The notes beneath the pieces are model-generated. The model made no database searches, had not been told where the DNA came from, and worked only from the letters and a program-made list of their open reading frames with translations. DNA of 48,823 bases, taken from Paenibacillus tarimensis (GTDB lineage: Bacteria; Bacillota; Bacilli; Paenibacillales; Paenibacillaceae). The translations under genes and the position numbers were made by a program. The stretch covers positions 1 through 48,823 of the forward strand of contig NZ_JAKGAO010000032.1 of assembly GCF_021532315.1 (NCBI RefSeq), written 5' to 3'. Within the stretch, counting starts at the first letter, position 1. Every line of letters starts with the position of its first letter. Shown here in pieces: positions 17,907-25,821 of the stretch.

Positions 17907-19094
17907 CTACTGCTTAAGCATAAGCCGGTGAACCATGACACAAACCTCTGCTCTTGTGGCCGGATCTTCAGGTGAGAACCTGCCATTGCTGCCACCCGTT
18001 ACGATTCCCGCAGCGGCCAGCTTCGTAATGGAAGCATGGGCCCAGTGCCCCGCCTTCACATCACGGAAGGACGCGGCCTCTGCAGCTGTTGACGGGTTAT
18101 CGAGAAGCCTTGCCAGAATCGTCGAGATTTCCGCGCGGGTAATCTTGTTATTCGGCTTAAAGCTCATAGCGCCTGTAGCTTTGTCCTTGTAGCCTCCAAC
18201 AGCGCCTGCTGCAGCTGCAGCCGTCACGGCATCGTAATACCAGTCGTCCGGCTTGATGTCGGTAAGGACTGTCCCGCCTGCGGGCTTAATTTCCATACCC
18301 AGGGCTACAACCAGCAGCTGGACAAACTCTGCCCGGGTCATTGCCTGCTTCGGACGGAAGGTATTGTGCTGATTGCCCTTTAGTGCGCCGAAATCGGTCA
18401 AGCTGGCGATCGCTTCCTTGGCCCATGGGAGGGACTCGATCTCCTTTGCATCCGAATAGGCGGTGATAACCTCGGATGCTGTCTGGCTCTTGCCTTCCGG
18501 AGCGGCAGTCCCGACCTCCTCAAGCTTCTCAATTGGAGGCTTGTCCGAACCAATGTGAATGGTCAGGCTGTTATGGGCATGCTTGACGTTAAGACCAGCC
18601 AGTCCGGGGAGAATCACCAGCGAGTCCGTTATCTGGAAGGTGGAAGACCCTTCCTTCAACGCTCGGAAGGTTACCGACCCGATCTTGCCGCTGCCTGTGA
18701 AATAACCGCTTTTGCTCTTGGGAGGAAGAGTTTGGGCAAAGGCGATTTTCCCCTTCTTGTCCACGGTGTTGCTCCAGGTAATCGGCTTGCTGGCCTCGGG
18801 AAACAGCTTAGCCTCCAGCTTGCCTGTGCTTCCGTCCACTACCGGCTCGACCAGAGCGGGATCAAAGGCCAGGTGAAATTCGATTCCCTCTACACGTTTG
18901 TAGTCGCCGACAAAGCCCTGCATCCAGAAATCCGCCTGGAAGGTGTCGTTTACCTTCGGGGTGGTATTGGACAGTACCACTTTGAGCTGCGGCGTCTTAA
19001 CCGGATAGGCCTGTCCGGCTGCAGCGGCGGCCGGGAGTGGAAGGGAGCATAGGATTAGTACGAGCAGCATCATCCATTTCAACGATTTGTTCAA
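17907..19094 (-). CDS. Surface protein: cohesin-like domain plus three SLH domains
   Basis: This 395-residue secreted protein has a signal peptide (1-27, ending in a poly-Ala stretch), one cohesin-like beta sandwich (about 33-165, with EGIEFHLAFDPALVEP and TGSGKIGSVTFRAL, typical cohesin strands), a short linker, and three S-layer homology domains (about 205-390, with TRAEF, TRAEIS and TRAEV cores) that bind the cell wall polymer. This is the plan of clostridial anchoring scaffoldins such as OlpA. The best start is the TTG at 19094, with GAAAGGGG eight bases upstream; longer in-frame starts have no ribosome site. It lies 103 bases downstream of a protease gene that carries a dockerin, so it is a candidate wall anchor for it. 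Cohesin-dockerin recognition is inferred, not shown. Confidence 0.85.
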   Translation of the reverse strand: MNKSLKWMMLLVLILCSLPLPAAAAAGQAYPVKTPQLKVVLSNTTPKVNDTFQADFWMQGFVGDYKRVEGIEFHLAFDPALVEPVVDGSTGKLEAKLFPEASKPITWSNTVDKKGKIAFAQTLPPKSKSGYFTGSGKIGSVTFRALKEGSSTFQITDSLVILPGLAGLNVKHAHNSLTIHIGSDKPPIEKLEEVGTAAPEGKSQTASEVITAYSDAKEIESLPWAKEAIASLTDFGALKGNQHNTFRPKQAMTRAEFVQLLVVALGMEIKPAGGTVLTDIKPDDWYYDAVTAAAAAGAVGGYKDKATGAMSFKPNNKITRAEISTILARLLDNPSTAAEAASFRDVKAGHWAHASITKLAAAGIVTGGSNGRFSPEDPATRAEVCVMVHRLMLKQ

Positions 19095-19142
19095 GAGTAG
19101 AACCCCTTTCAGTAAGCAGCAGGATGTATGGAATGAAAAGGA

Positions 19143-19166
19143 CCGGCGGGGCACAAGCCCCACCGG
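19143..19166 (-). terminator. Hairpin between the protease and SLH genes
   Basis: Arms at 19143-19152 and 19157-19166 pair over 10 bp with one G-U. On the minus strand CCTTTTCATT follows. It could act as a partial terminator that lowers expression of the distal gene, or as a processing site. Confidence 0.5.
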
Positions 19167-19197
19167 CTGTTAGGTCTGAAAGTGCTTCGGGAACCGG

Positions 19198-22100
19198 TTA
19201 CTCGTTCCCGCCGTAATTTTTCAGTATATAAGAGATATCCAGAATATTAACTGCTCCGTCACGGTTAATATCCGTCTGGCCAACAGACTTGGAGGACCAA
19301 GGTGCGGATTTGCCGAAGGCTCTGGCCGCTTGGTTGAGGTCAGCCAGGTCGATAACAGCATCGTTGTTTACGTCGCCTGCAGTCAGCGGTCCGAAGCTTA
19401 CGCTCTTCGCTCCGTCAACCTTCACAGTCTCGGACTTGCTGATATGACCCGGTACGACAACGCGGATCGTGTACGCTCCAGCCGGTACGCTGATAGCATA
19501 CGTGCCGTCCGCTTTCACGGTACCCATCTTCACAACTTTGCCGGAAGCATCAAGGGCTTCAACAACGACCTGGAGCTTGCCGTCTTCGCCTTTGTACCAT
19601 ACGTCATCATAGCTGACCTCATCACCGAATGCCTCGGCGCGGATGCTGCCGCTGATGATATGTTCGCCCGGACCTGGGCCGGCAGGCTTCTCAATGACCG
19701 TTACACTTCCTCCGGTAATAGTTCCCGGCTGAATATCCTGGCCTTCGCTTCCGAGGAAGCGAACGTCTGACAGCTTGAAGTCATAGCTGCCTTCAGCAGC
19801 TGCAGAGAAGTTGAATTCTGCCAGAGTGCCGCTGCCGGTAAAACCGCTAACGTCTCCTACCATGGACAGAATATAATCTGCACGGTGCTTGCCGTTCCCC
19901 AGATCGACCAGCTTCTCGTCGAAGATGAGGGATGCGCCGGGATTAGCCTGTTCCAGATAAGTGGCCATTGTTACACTTGGCTTGACCGTTCCTTTCGTGA
20001 GTGCTGTGTCATAAGTCAAGCTGAACTGGGCGGAGTACAGATCCGTCAGCTTGGCGAATTCAACCTCTACCGTGAACGGATCACCGGCCGTAACATCGGA
20101 TTCCGGAGTCTTCACGGTTACCGCTGCGCCGGACGGGTTCGGATTGGCTGCGGCCGTATACGTAATGACCTTGGCAGGAACCTTCATGCCATTGCCAGCC
20201 AGATCATACACGTACACTTCGTAAATATTATCGCCCTCATATACAGGGACAGGGATAGTGACAGCCCCGTTTGCGGTAATGGTACCGTCAGCCTGCAGCC
20301 ATTCCCCGTTATGCTCGTACATGACTCCTGCTCCGATGCCGGAGTAATCGCCAAAGATATCGACCAGCAGGTCGGAGTGAACCTGTCCGGTAATAACCGC
20401 GGAATCCTCGGTAATCTCACTAAGTTCATCCTGTACAGTTGCCGCAGGGGCGCCTGTATCGACAACAAAAGGTACGAGTTCATCTGTGACAGGATCAACG
20501 TCTCCGCCGTCAGTGTTGACAAATGGTACTAGAACATACAGGTCATCCGGCAGTGCCGAAATTTTGCCATTCTTGACAACTTCGCCATTCCAGTCGCTCA
20601 GCTTGTAGCTGCCCGGAGCAAGACCGTCGTCTGTTTCAAAGACGGTGCCAAGCCAGGTGCTGGTAGCATCATCATAGGCATCAAGTGAAACATAATCATT
20701 CTTCGAGTTCACCTTAAAGGTGATATCCGTCGTATCAACCGATCCGTCCTCATTAGGAGAGAAAGCGTCCGGGGTCAATACGATGTCTGACACCACGCTT
20801 GGCGTTTCGATGGTTTCCTTCACATACACGGCTACCGGAATGCGAAGCACACGCTCTCCTGCGGTCTCGGTCAGGATGACTTCTCCCTCGTACCGGCCGT
20901 CAGGCATATCAGCTTCAATTGCCAAATTAACATCAAAGGAGGCGCTTGCTCCGGCGGCCACTGTAACCTGTCCGCTGCTGGCTGCCAGACTGCCTGGTGC
21001 AGTACCGTACCATACCGTTGTAATGTCATAGGAGACGCCTTTGCCGCTGATGTCCATGACATCAACTGTACGGGATGCTTCACTGCCCTTCTTCAGGACG
21101 CCGTAGGATATGCTGCCTGTATGATATTCGGTCAGCTCCTCGGATGCAACAGCTGCGGTTGTTTCCCGGACCATGGCAATTGCGTTTGCTTCCAGGACGG
21201 AGCCAAGGTCAAGACGCCCGGCGCCCTGCACCATGTGGGAATAACGCTCCTTGCTGCTGTCCTGCAGTTTAACAGCGGTGTTCATCATGAGCGATTTGAT
21301 TTGGTTAGGAGTCAAATCTCCGTCATGATCCAGCAGCAATGCGGCTGCACCGGCCACATGCGGAGCGGCCATGCTTGTTCCTTGGAAATAGTCATACGCA
21401 TACTCATAATTGCCGTCGAAGGCTGGGACGGAAGAGCGAATGGATACCCCGGGAGCGGAAATATCCGGCTTGATCTCGTACTCCGGCAGGGAAGGGCCGC
21501 GGGAAGAGAAGTCAGCCATCTCATCGCCCGGGTCTTCATAGCTGCCGAACCCGGTCAAGGTGAAGGTTCCCTCACCTGCTTCTTCCAGAGCGGCAAGCAG
21601 CTTTCTGCCATCGCTTCCCTTCATGTCAAAGGTCGGGATATACTTCGGCGAATCCTCAAGCAGATTGCCCGCATGACCGTCCAGATCATCACGGTTGAAG
21701 ATGATAGCCGCTACTGCGCCGGCTGCTTTGGCGTTGGCGATCTTTTCTGTGAAAGCAATTTCGCCGCGCTTAATAAAAGCGATCTTGCCGGTCAGGTCCT
21801 TGCCTTCAAAGTCTTCCGCCATTCCAAGTCCGGCGTAAACCAGAGGCAGATCCCGGCCCTTCAGCTCTTGGTAATTGCTGCCGGCCTTGTAGGCCATTAC
21901 GCGCAGATCGTAAGATATTGAATCGGTCAGCGAGGATGTACCCTCTGCCAGTGGAACCGTTCCGGGAGGCGTTGATGCTCCGACAGAAATGGCCAGCTCG
22001 GAAGTGGCCGGCGTACCCGCTGTGGCGTCGCCGGGGCCCGCGTTGCCGTTGGAGGTAACCGTAACGACTCCGGCGAGTACAGCGTTGTTCAGAGCAATGG

Positions 22101-23175
22101 AATCAGCAGAGAACTGATCGTTGATTTCGTCGCCAAGCGACAGGTTAATGACATCCATGCCGTCTTCAACAGAACGTTCAATGGCGGCTATAACATCTTC
22201 CGTCGTACCGCTGCCGCCAGGGCCCAGTACACGGTAAGCGTACAGGTCGGCGCCAGGGGCGACACCGCGTACCCAGCCTGTAGAGCCGTCCGGATTCTCA
22301 GGATTTCCTCTGCCGAGCACCGTACCGGATACATGTGTACCGTGATCGGTAGCTGCTTCAGGATCATTCGGATCCGGCAGTGTCTCCATCGGATCCGAAT
22401 CGTCATCCACAAAGTCGTAGCCGCCTTTGTAGGCGTCCTTTAAGCTTGGGTGGTTATAGTCGACACCGGTGTCGATAACGCCAACCTTGATACCCTCGCC
22501 GTCGTAGCCGCTGTCCCAGTAGAGGCCGGCTCCGATATGCGGGGCGCTGTCATTCATCAGCGGTTCCACTGACATAGGATCAACTGTGTAGGTGCGGGAA
22601 GGATAGACGGCCTTAACCCCGGGGAGCGCGGTCAGACGGTCCACCTGGTTAGCCGGAAGCGTAATGGAATAACCGTTAAATACCTTGGTATACTTACGCT
22701 TGAGCTTGGCGCCAGGCACGCGGGCTGCTGCTGCTGAGAAGGAAGCCTGTTCTTTAGCAATAATGGTCTTATGATTGCTGGCTGCTTTCATTTTCCCTTG
22801 CTTCAGCTGGGCTTCATGAACCGCAAGCGGTTCGGACTGCAGCTCGACAATAACGGTAACCGATTTGCTGCTCTCCGATGCGGGGACAAAATTAAGCGCT
22901 GCCGGCTTATTCTGGATGGCTGCAGCCCGATCCTCGCTTATCTTCTCAAGCGTATAGGAAGCTTGCTCTATGGAGCTGTTCTCGCCAGCGAGCCGAATCT
23001 TCTCGTCTGTCTGCTTGAGTGAGAACTTGCTGGAAAGCTGCAGCTCTTGTCCGGAAATTTGTGAAACGAGCTGTTTCCCTTCGGGCTTTACGGCGGCCAC
23101 AACGCCGGCGCCTTGAGCGGTTAACGATACGAGCATTGCTGCGGTTAATAGTCCGGCTATCTTTGCTTTTTTCAA
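19198..23175 (-). CDS. Secreted subtilisin-like serine protease with cohesin-like and dockerin domains
   Basis: This 1325-residue protein carries, in order: a signal peptide (1-28); an I9-type propeptide (about 100-200); an S8 catalytic domain (about 215-665) with triad Asp235 (VIDTGVD), His281 (DHGTHVSG) and Ser601 (GTSMAAPHVAG) and oxyanion Asn378; a PA domain inserted in the catalytic domain (about 430-545), as in Vpr and C5a peptidase types; Fn3-like beta domains; a cohesin-like domain (about 1025-1165, EVEFAKLTDLYSAQFSLTYD); a carboxypeptidase-regulatory-like domain; and a type I dockerin (about 1264-1325) with two EF-hand-like repeats (GDVNNDAVIDLADL and TDINRDGAVNILDI). It should be exported, matured by propeptide cleavage and retained on the surface or in a complex by its dockerin. 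A long leader of about 190 bases precedes the ATG. Confidence 0.9.
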   Translation of the reverse strand: MKKAKIAGLLTAAMLVSLTAQGAGVVAAVKPEGKQLVSQISGQELQLSSKFSLKQTDEKIRLAGENSSIEQASYTLEKISEDRAAAIQNKPAALNFVPASESSKSVTVIVELQSEPLAVHEAQLKQGKMKAASNHKTIIAKEQASFSAAAARVPGAKLKRKYTKVFNGYSITLPANQVDRLTALPGVKAVYPSRTYTVDPMSVEPLMNDSAPHIGAGLYWDSGYDGEGIKVGVIDTGVDYNHPSLKDAYKGGYDFVDDDSDPMETLPDPNDPEAATDHGTHVSGTVLGRGNPENPDGSTGWVRGVAPGADLYAYRVLGPGGSGTTEDVIAAIERSVEDGMDVINLSLGDEINDQFSADSIALNNAVLAGVVTVTSNGNAGPGDATAGTPATSELAISVGASTPPGTVPLAEGTSSLTDSISYDLRVMAYKAGSNYQELKGRDLPLVYAGLGMAEDFEGKDLTGKIAFIKRGEIAFTEKIANAKAAGAVAAIIFNRDDLDGHAGNLLEDSPKYIPTFDMKGSDGRKLLAALEEAGEGTFTLTGFGSYEDPGDEMADFSSRGPSLPEYEIKPDISAPGVSIRSSVPAFDGNYEYAYDYFQGTSMAAPHVAGAAALLLDHDGDLTPNQIKSLMMNTAVKLQDSSKERYSHMVQGAGRLDLGSVLEANAIAMVRETTAAVASEELTEYHTGSISYGVLKKGSEASRTVDVMDISGKGVSYDITTVWYGTAPGSLAASSGQVTVAAGASASFDVNLAIEADMPDGRYEGEVILTETAGERVLRIPVAVYVKETIETPSVVSDIVLTPDAFSPNEDGSVDTTDITFKVNSKNDYVSLDAYDDATSTWLGTVFETDDGLAPGSYKLSDWNGEVVKNGKISALPDDLYVLVPFVNTDGGDVDPVTDELVPFVVDTGAPAATVQDELSEITEDSAVITGQVHSDLLVDIFGDYSGIGAGVMYEHNGEWLQADGTITANGAVTIPVPVYEGDNIYEVYVYDLAGNGMKVPAKVITYTAAANPNPSGAAVTVKTPESDVTAGDPFTVEVEFAKLTDLYSAQFSLTYDTALTKGTVKPSVTMATYLEQANPGASLIFDEKLVDLGNGKHRADYILSMVGDVSGFTGSGTLAEFNFSAAAEGSYDFKLSDVRFLGSEGQDIQPGTITGGSVTVIEKPAGPGPGEHIISGSIRAEAFGDEVSYDDVWYKGEDGKLQVVVEALDASGKVVKMGTVKADGTYAISVPAGAYTIRVVVPGHISKSETVKVDGAKSVSFGPLTAGDVNNDAVIDLADLNQAARAFGKSAPWSSKSVGQTDINRDGAVNILDISYILKNYGGNE

Positions 23176-23288
23176 ATACGTTCACTCCTCATACTGTGTA
23201 CTGTATTCACTGCTCTTTGGGCTGTACTTGACTCAGCGTGATAGATAAAGCTTGTGTTTGTCCCACCTCTCTCGCGAACAATATCGTT

Positions 23289-23347
23289 ATGTAAGCTAAC
23301 CTACCCAATGGGTACGTCATTCAGTTGAGTGTGTCATGTAATCTAAC
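23289..23347. repeat. Pair of near-identical 12-mers upstream of the protease gene
   Basis: ATGTAAGCTAAC (23289-23300) and ATGTAATCTAAC (23336-23347) agree in 11 of 12 bases, 47 bases apart. They lie in the predicted leader and start region of the protease gene. They could be a regulator's binding sites or part of an RNA fold. Confidence 0.4.
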
Positions 23348-23370
23348 ACAACATACAACTGTTTTCCAGT

Positions 23371-23398
23371 ATTATACACCTTTCGATACATCTTGTAA
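23371..23398 (-). promoter_or_regulatory. SigA-type promoter of the protease gene
   Basis: On the minus strand TTACAA (23398-23393) and a perfect TATAAT (23376-23371) are separated by 16 bases, giving a start near 23364 and a leader of about 190 bases. The rest of the 415-base gap from 23176 to 23590 shows only the two 12-mers and a terminator. Confidence 0.6.
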
Positions 23399-23531
23399 CT
23401 AGTTTTTTTTGTCATTTTTTAGTTTGACAAAATAAAACACCAGTCTACACAAGGTTATTGCTGCTTATTAGTTTTTCGACATAAGCGGCTGTAGTATGTG
23501 AGGTTACATTACGTATCGTCTGGGTGATTAA

Positions 23532-23568
23532 AAAAGTCCACTCCTTCATGTTGAAGGAATGGACTTTT
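23532..23568 (-). terminator. Terminator of the small acidic protein gene
   Basis: A 17-bp stem (23532-23548 and 23552-23568, one mismatch) with a 3-base loop is followed by a run of T on the minus strand. It lies 20 bases after the stop codon of the 53-residue ORF. Confidence 0.8.
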
Positions 23569-23590
23569 ATGTAAGCAATTCTAACTGGGA

Positions 23591-23752
23591 TTAATCCCTG
23601 AAAAAGTAAGCGGCTGCTCTCTCAGCGACCTGCTCTTCTTCCTCTTTCTCTCCATAGAACACCTTATCCATCTCGATATTGACTTGTTCTGTTTCGGTCT
23701 TGTCGGATACGCTGCTAAATTCTGTTTTCGGTTCCTTGTCCTTGTCTGCCAT
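23591..23752 (-). CDS. Small acidic hypothetical protein
   Basis: This 53-residue protein, starting MADKDKEPKTEF, is rich in Glu, Asp and Lys, with an EEEEQVAERAAAYFF tail. No family was recognised. The ATG at 23752 was chosen because GGGGGGTGAG lies seven bases upstream; the longer frame to 23785 lacks such a site. It has its own terminator and lies 155 bases downstream of the permease gene on the same strand. The composition suggests a soluble, partly disordered protein. Confidence 0.65.
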   Translation of the reverse strand: MADKDKEPKTEFSSVSDKTETEQVNIEMDKVFYGEKEEEEQVAERAAAYFFRD

Positions 23753-23907
23753 GGCTTTGCTCACCCCCCAATCCGCAGGGAACATGTACGCGCTATCGTC
23801 ACTGGGTGCTCGTACCTGCGGCGGATTTATCTTCTATAGCATTGCCCGGGCAGCCCCTGTATAACCGGAAAGCCGATGTGGCATTGTCAGTGTCCATATA
23901 CTCTTGG

Positions 23908-25023
23908 CTACACATCCACATCATGCTTGCTGCCCGCGATTTCGATGGTGCCGTTCTCTTCGCGACGTTTCCAGATCCTGTATGCGTGCTTGGCGATGAT
24001 CCGGATGACCATGTACAGCGGAATAATGAGCAGCATGCCTACAATACCTGCCATGTCGCCGCCGACGAGGAGCAGGGCAACGACCGTTACCGGGTGCATG
24101 GCCAGGCTTTTGCCATAGATGAGCGGCGAGACGACATTATCCTGTATTTGCTGAGCGATGAAGATTATAATAACAGACCAAAGCGCCATCATGGGAGACT
24201 CGATTAATGCCACAATTACTACCGGCACAGTGGCCAGCAGGGCGCCGATATACGGGATGAAGTTAAGAATAATCGACACCAGGGTGAGCAGCAGGGAATA
24301 CGGCAGACCGATGATCAGGAAGCCGATGTACATACAAACACCCAGTGCGACGTTGACAACAACCCGGCTAACGATGTAACTGCTCAGTGCCTCGTCAATT
24401 TCATTGAGCGCTTCTCCGCCTTCGGCGCGGTAGCGTCTCGGAATGAGAGCTTCCAGCCTGGGCTGCAGCTTGCCGCCTTCCTTAAGCATGTAGAAGAGCA
24501 GGATGGGAGCGGTGGCAATGACTATGACGAAGCTGGATACGAATGAGACGGCACGAGACATATAATCGGACGCGCCATTAATGAATTTATTCATGTATTC
24601 GCTGGCTCTTGTCCACAGCTCACTCTGCTGGGGTATAACACCGTTAACCATGTCATTCTCCATGAGGCTGTTCACCTGCCGGGTCAAATCGTCGGCAATC
24701 TCAGGGGCCTGTTCAATGAAGCTCTCGATCTGCTCGCGAAGAGGCGGCCAAACCCATATTCCCCCCAATACCAGAAGGACTCCGGTGAGGATGAAGAGAA
24801 GGGGAACGGACCACTTGCGGTGGAGGCCAAGCTTATCAAGCCACTTGATGAGCGGGCGCAGCAGATAGTAGAAGAAGCCTGCGAGCATAACCGGTATGAG
24901 CAGCAGATTAACAAGTGATACGAGCGGTCGGAATATAAAGCTGACCTTTGTGCCGAGATAGAGGATCAGCAGGATACAGATAATTCTCAGACACCAGCGA
25001 AAGAACCGACTTTGCAGCAGCAT
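23908..25023 (-). CDS. AI-2E family (PerM/YtvI-like) membrane permease
   Basis: This 371-residue protein has about eight hydrophobic segments. Two to three are near the N terminus (about 10-80), followed by an amphipathic region (residues 90-160), and the C-terminal half has the family signature segments (PYSLLLTLVSIILNFIPYIGA and QQIQDNVVSPLIYGKSLAMHP). The family includes exporters such as TqsA and Na+/H+ antiporters; the substrate cannot be inferred here. The C-terminal tail is charged and cytosolic. The start ATG lies at 25023 with AAGGACGGGG upstream. Confidence 0.88.
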   Translation of the reverse strand: MLLQSRFFRWCLRIICILLILYLGTKVSFIFRPLVSLVNLLLIPVMLAGFFYYLLRPLIKWLDKLGLHRKWSVPLLFILTGVLLVLGGIWVWPPLREQIESFIEQAPEIADDLTRQVNSLMENDMVNGVIPQQSELWTRASEYMNKFINGASDYMSRAVSFVSSFVIVIATAPILLFYMLKEGGKLQPRLEALIPRRYRAEGGEALNEIDEALSSYIVSRVVVNVALGVCMYIGFLIIGLPYSLLLTLVSIILNFIPYIGALLATVPVVIVALIESPMMALWSVIIIFIAQQIQDNVVSPLIYGKSLAMHPVTVVALLLVGGDMAGIVGMLLIIPLYMVIRIIAKHAYRIWKRREENGTIEIAGSKHDVDV

Positions 25024-25186
25024 ATACAGCCCCCCGTCCTTTTTTACTCCTACTTACCCCTGGGCTTCCAGGTTGATTCATGGACTGGTCAGCAGCAGAG
25101 GGTAAATGCACATAGATAATCAAATGCCAGCGGTTCATTGTATAGACGATTCGGGCAAAATAGTCGATAATTATTCAAAATTTTGG

Positions 25187-25216
25187 TTGACAAGCTCAAA
25201 AATGGCGTGCTACGAT
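25187..25216 (+). promoter_or_regulatory. Strong SigA promoter of a short transcription unit
   Basis: TTGACA (25187-25192) is a perfect -35. TACGAT (25211-25216) follows after 18 bases. The predicted start is near 25223, 34 bases before a small ORF with an excellent ribosome site. Confidence 0.7.
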
Positions 25217-25256
25217 GTGTTCAATCTTACGACGGATGAAAAGGGAGGTATGGAAA

Positions 25257-25373
25257 ATGCGGAGCTTAACATCGACCTGCGAACTGCTGGCTCATGGCGA
25301 TCAGCTTTACATGCAGATTTACCATACCTGCCCTACTTCACGGACGCAGCTTGTTTTCATGATTGATCAATGA
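25257..25373 (+). CDS. Small ORF, 38 residues, unknown
   Basis: The ATG at 25257 has AAGGGAGG eight bases upstream and a consensus promoter, and a perfect terminator follows the stop codon after 50 bases. The predicted peptide (MRSLTSTCELLAHGDQLYMQ at the N terminus) contains two Cys and no membrane segment. A second frame starting at 25250 also gives 38 residues, but its ATG is only one base from the Shine-Dalgarno. No family was recognised. The expression signals are good; the coding claim is moderate. Confidence 0.5.
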   Translation: MRSLTSTCELLAHGDQLYMQIYHTCPTSRTQLVFMIDQ

Positions 25374-25422
25374 TCCGGCATCAGCCGGTGCTACGGTTTT
25401 TCAAACATGAGAAGAACGAGAC

Positions 25423-25447
25423 AGGCTGCGCTCCCGCAGCCTTTTTT
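25423..25447 (+). terminator. Terminator of the small transcription unit
   Basis: AGGCTGCG (25423-25430) and CGCAGCCT (25435-25442) form a perfect 8-bp stem with a four-base loop, followed by six T. Confidence 0.85.
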
Positions 25448-25499
25448 CATGGATTCATGCCTTAATATAGGGCCTGGATACTGGAAGAGAGGCGGGGGG

Positions 25500-25771
25500 A
25501 CGCAGCTTCTTTGCTATTAGTAACTAAGGAGGCGGGTACAGTGACACTGCAGAAGAGAACAGGTATGAATTCCTATATAACGAGACAGCCCTGCTTACGG
25601 GCAAATTGTTCGGCGAAGACACAAGCAGGCAGGTTGTACCTGCCTGCTGAACGGTTCGCTGTACGACCAGCTTAAAGCATGGCTTAAGAGAGGCCGCTTG
25701 TCCTTGGCAGGCAGCGGCAGCTTCCTGGGCACCAGAGACTGTCTCGCATGATATGCGGACGGTCTTTTTTT
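25500..25771 (+). ncRNA. Structured intergenic segment, possible small RNA or small ORF
   Basis: Three hairpins follow one another: a perfect 11-bp stem (25624-25634 and 25638-25648), a GCCGCT/AGCGGC stem near 25693-25718, and a terminator at 25736-25771. A GTG at 25541 preceded by AAGGAGG could start a 44-residue ORF ending at 25675, but another frame of the same stretch reads more like protein and lacks a start, so this may be a decayed gene. Either a small RNA or a remnant is possible. Confidence 0.35.
25736..25771 (+). terminator. Terminator upstream of the AAA ATPase gene
   Basis: Arms at 25736-25749 and 25753-25765 pair over about 13 bp with a bulge and G-U pairs, followed by seven T. 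It isolates the AAA ATPase unit from the upstream short transcripts. Confidence 0.8.
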
Positions 25772-25821
25772 GATGTTCACTATACAACGAAATGTAAACA
25801 GGAAAGAGGATAACGACTTAT

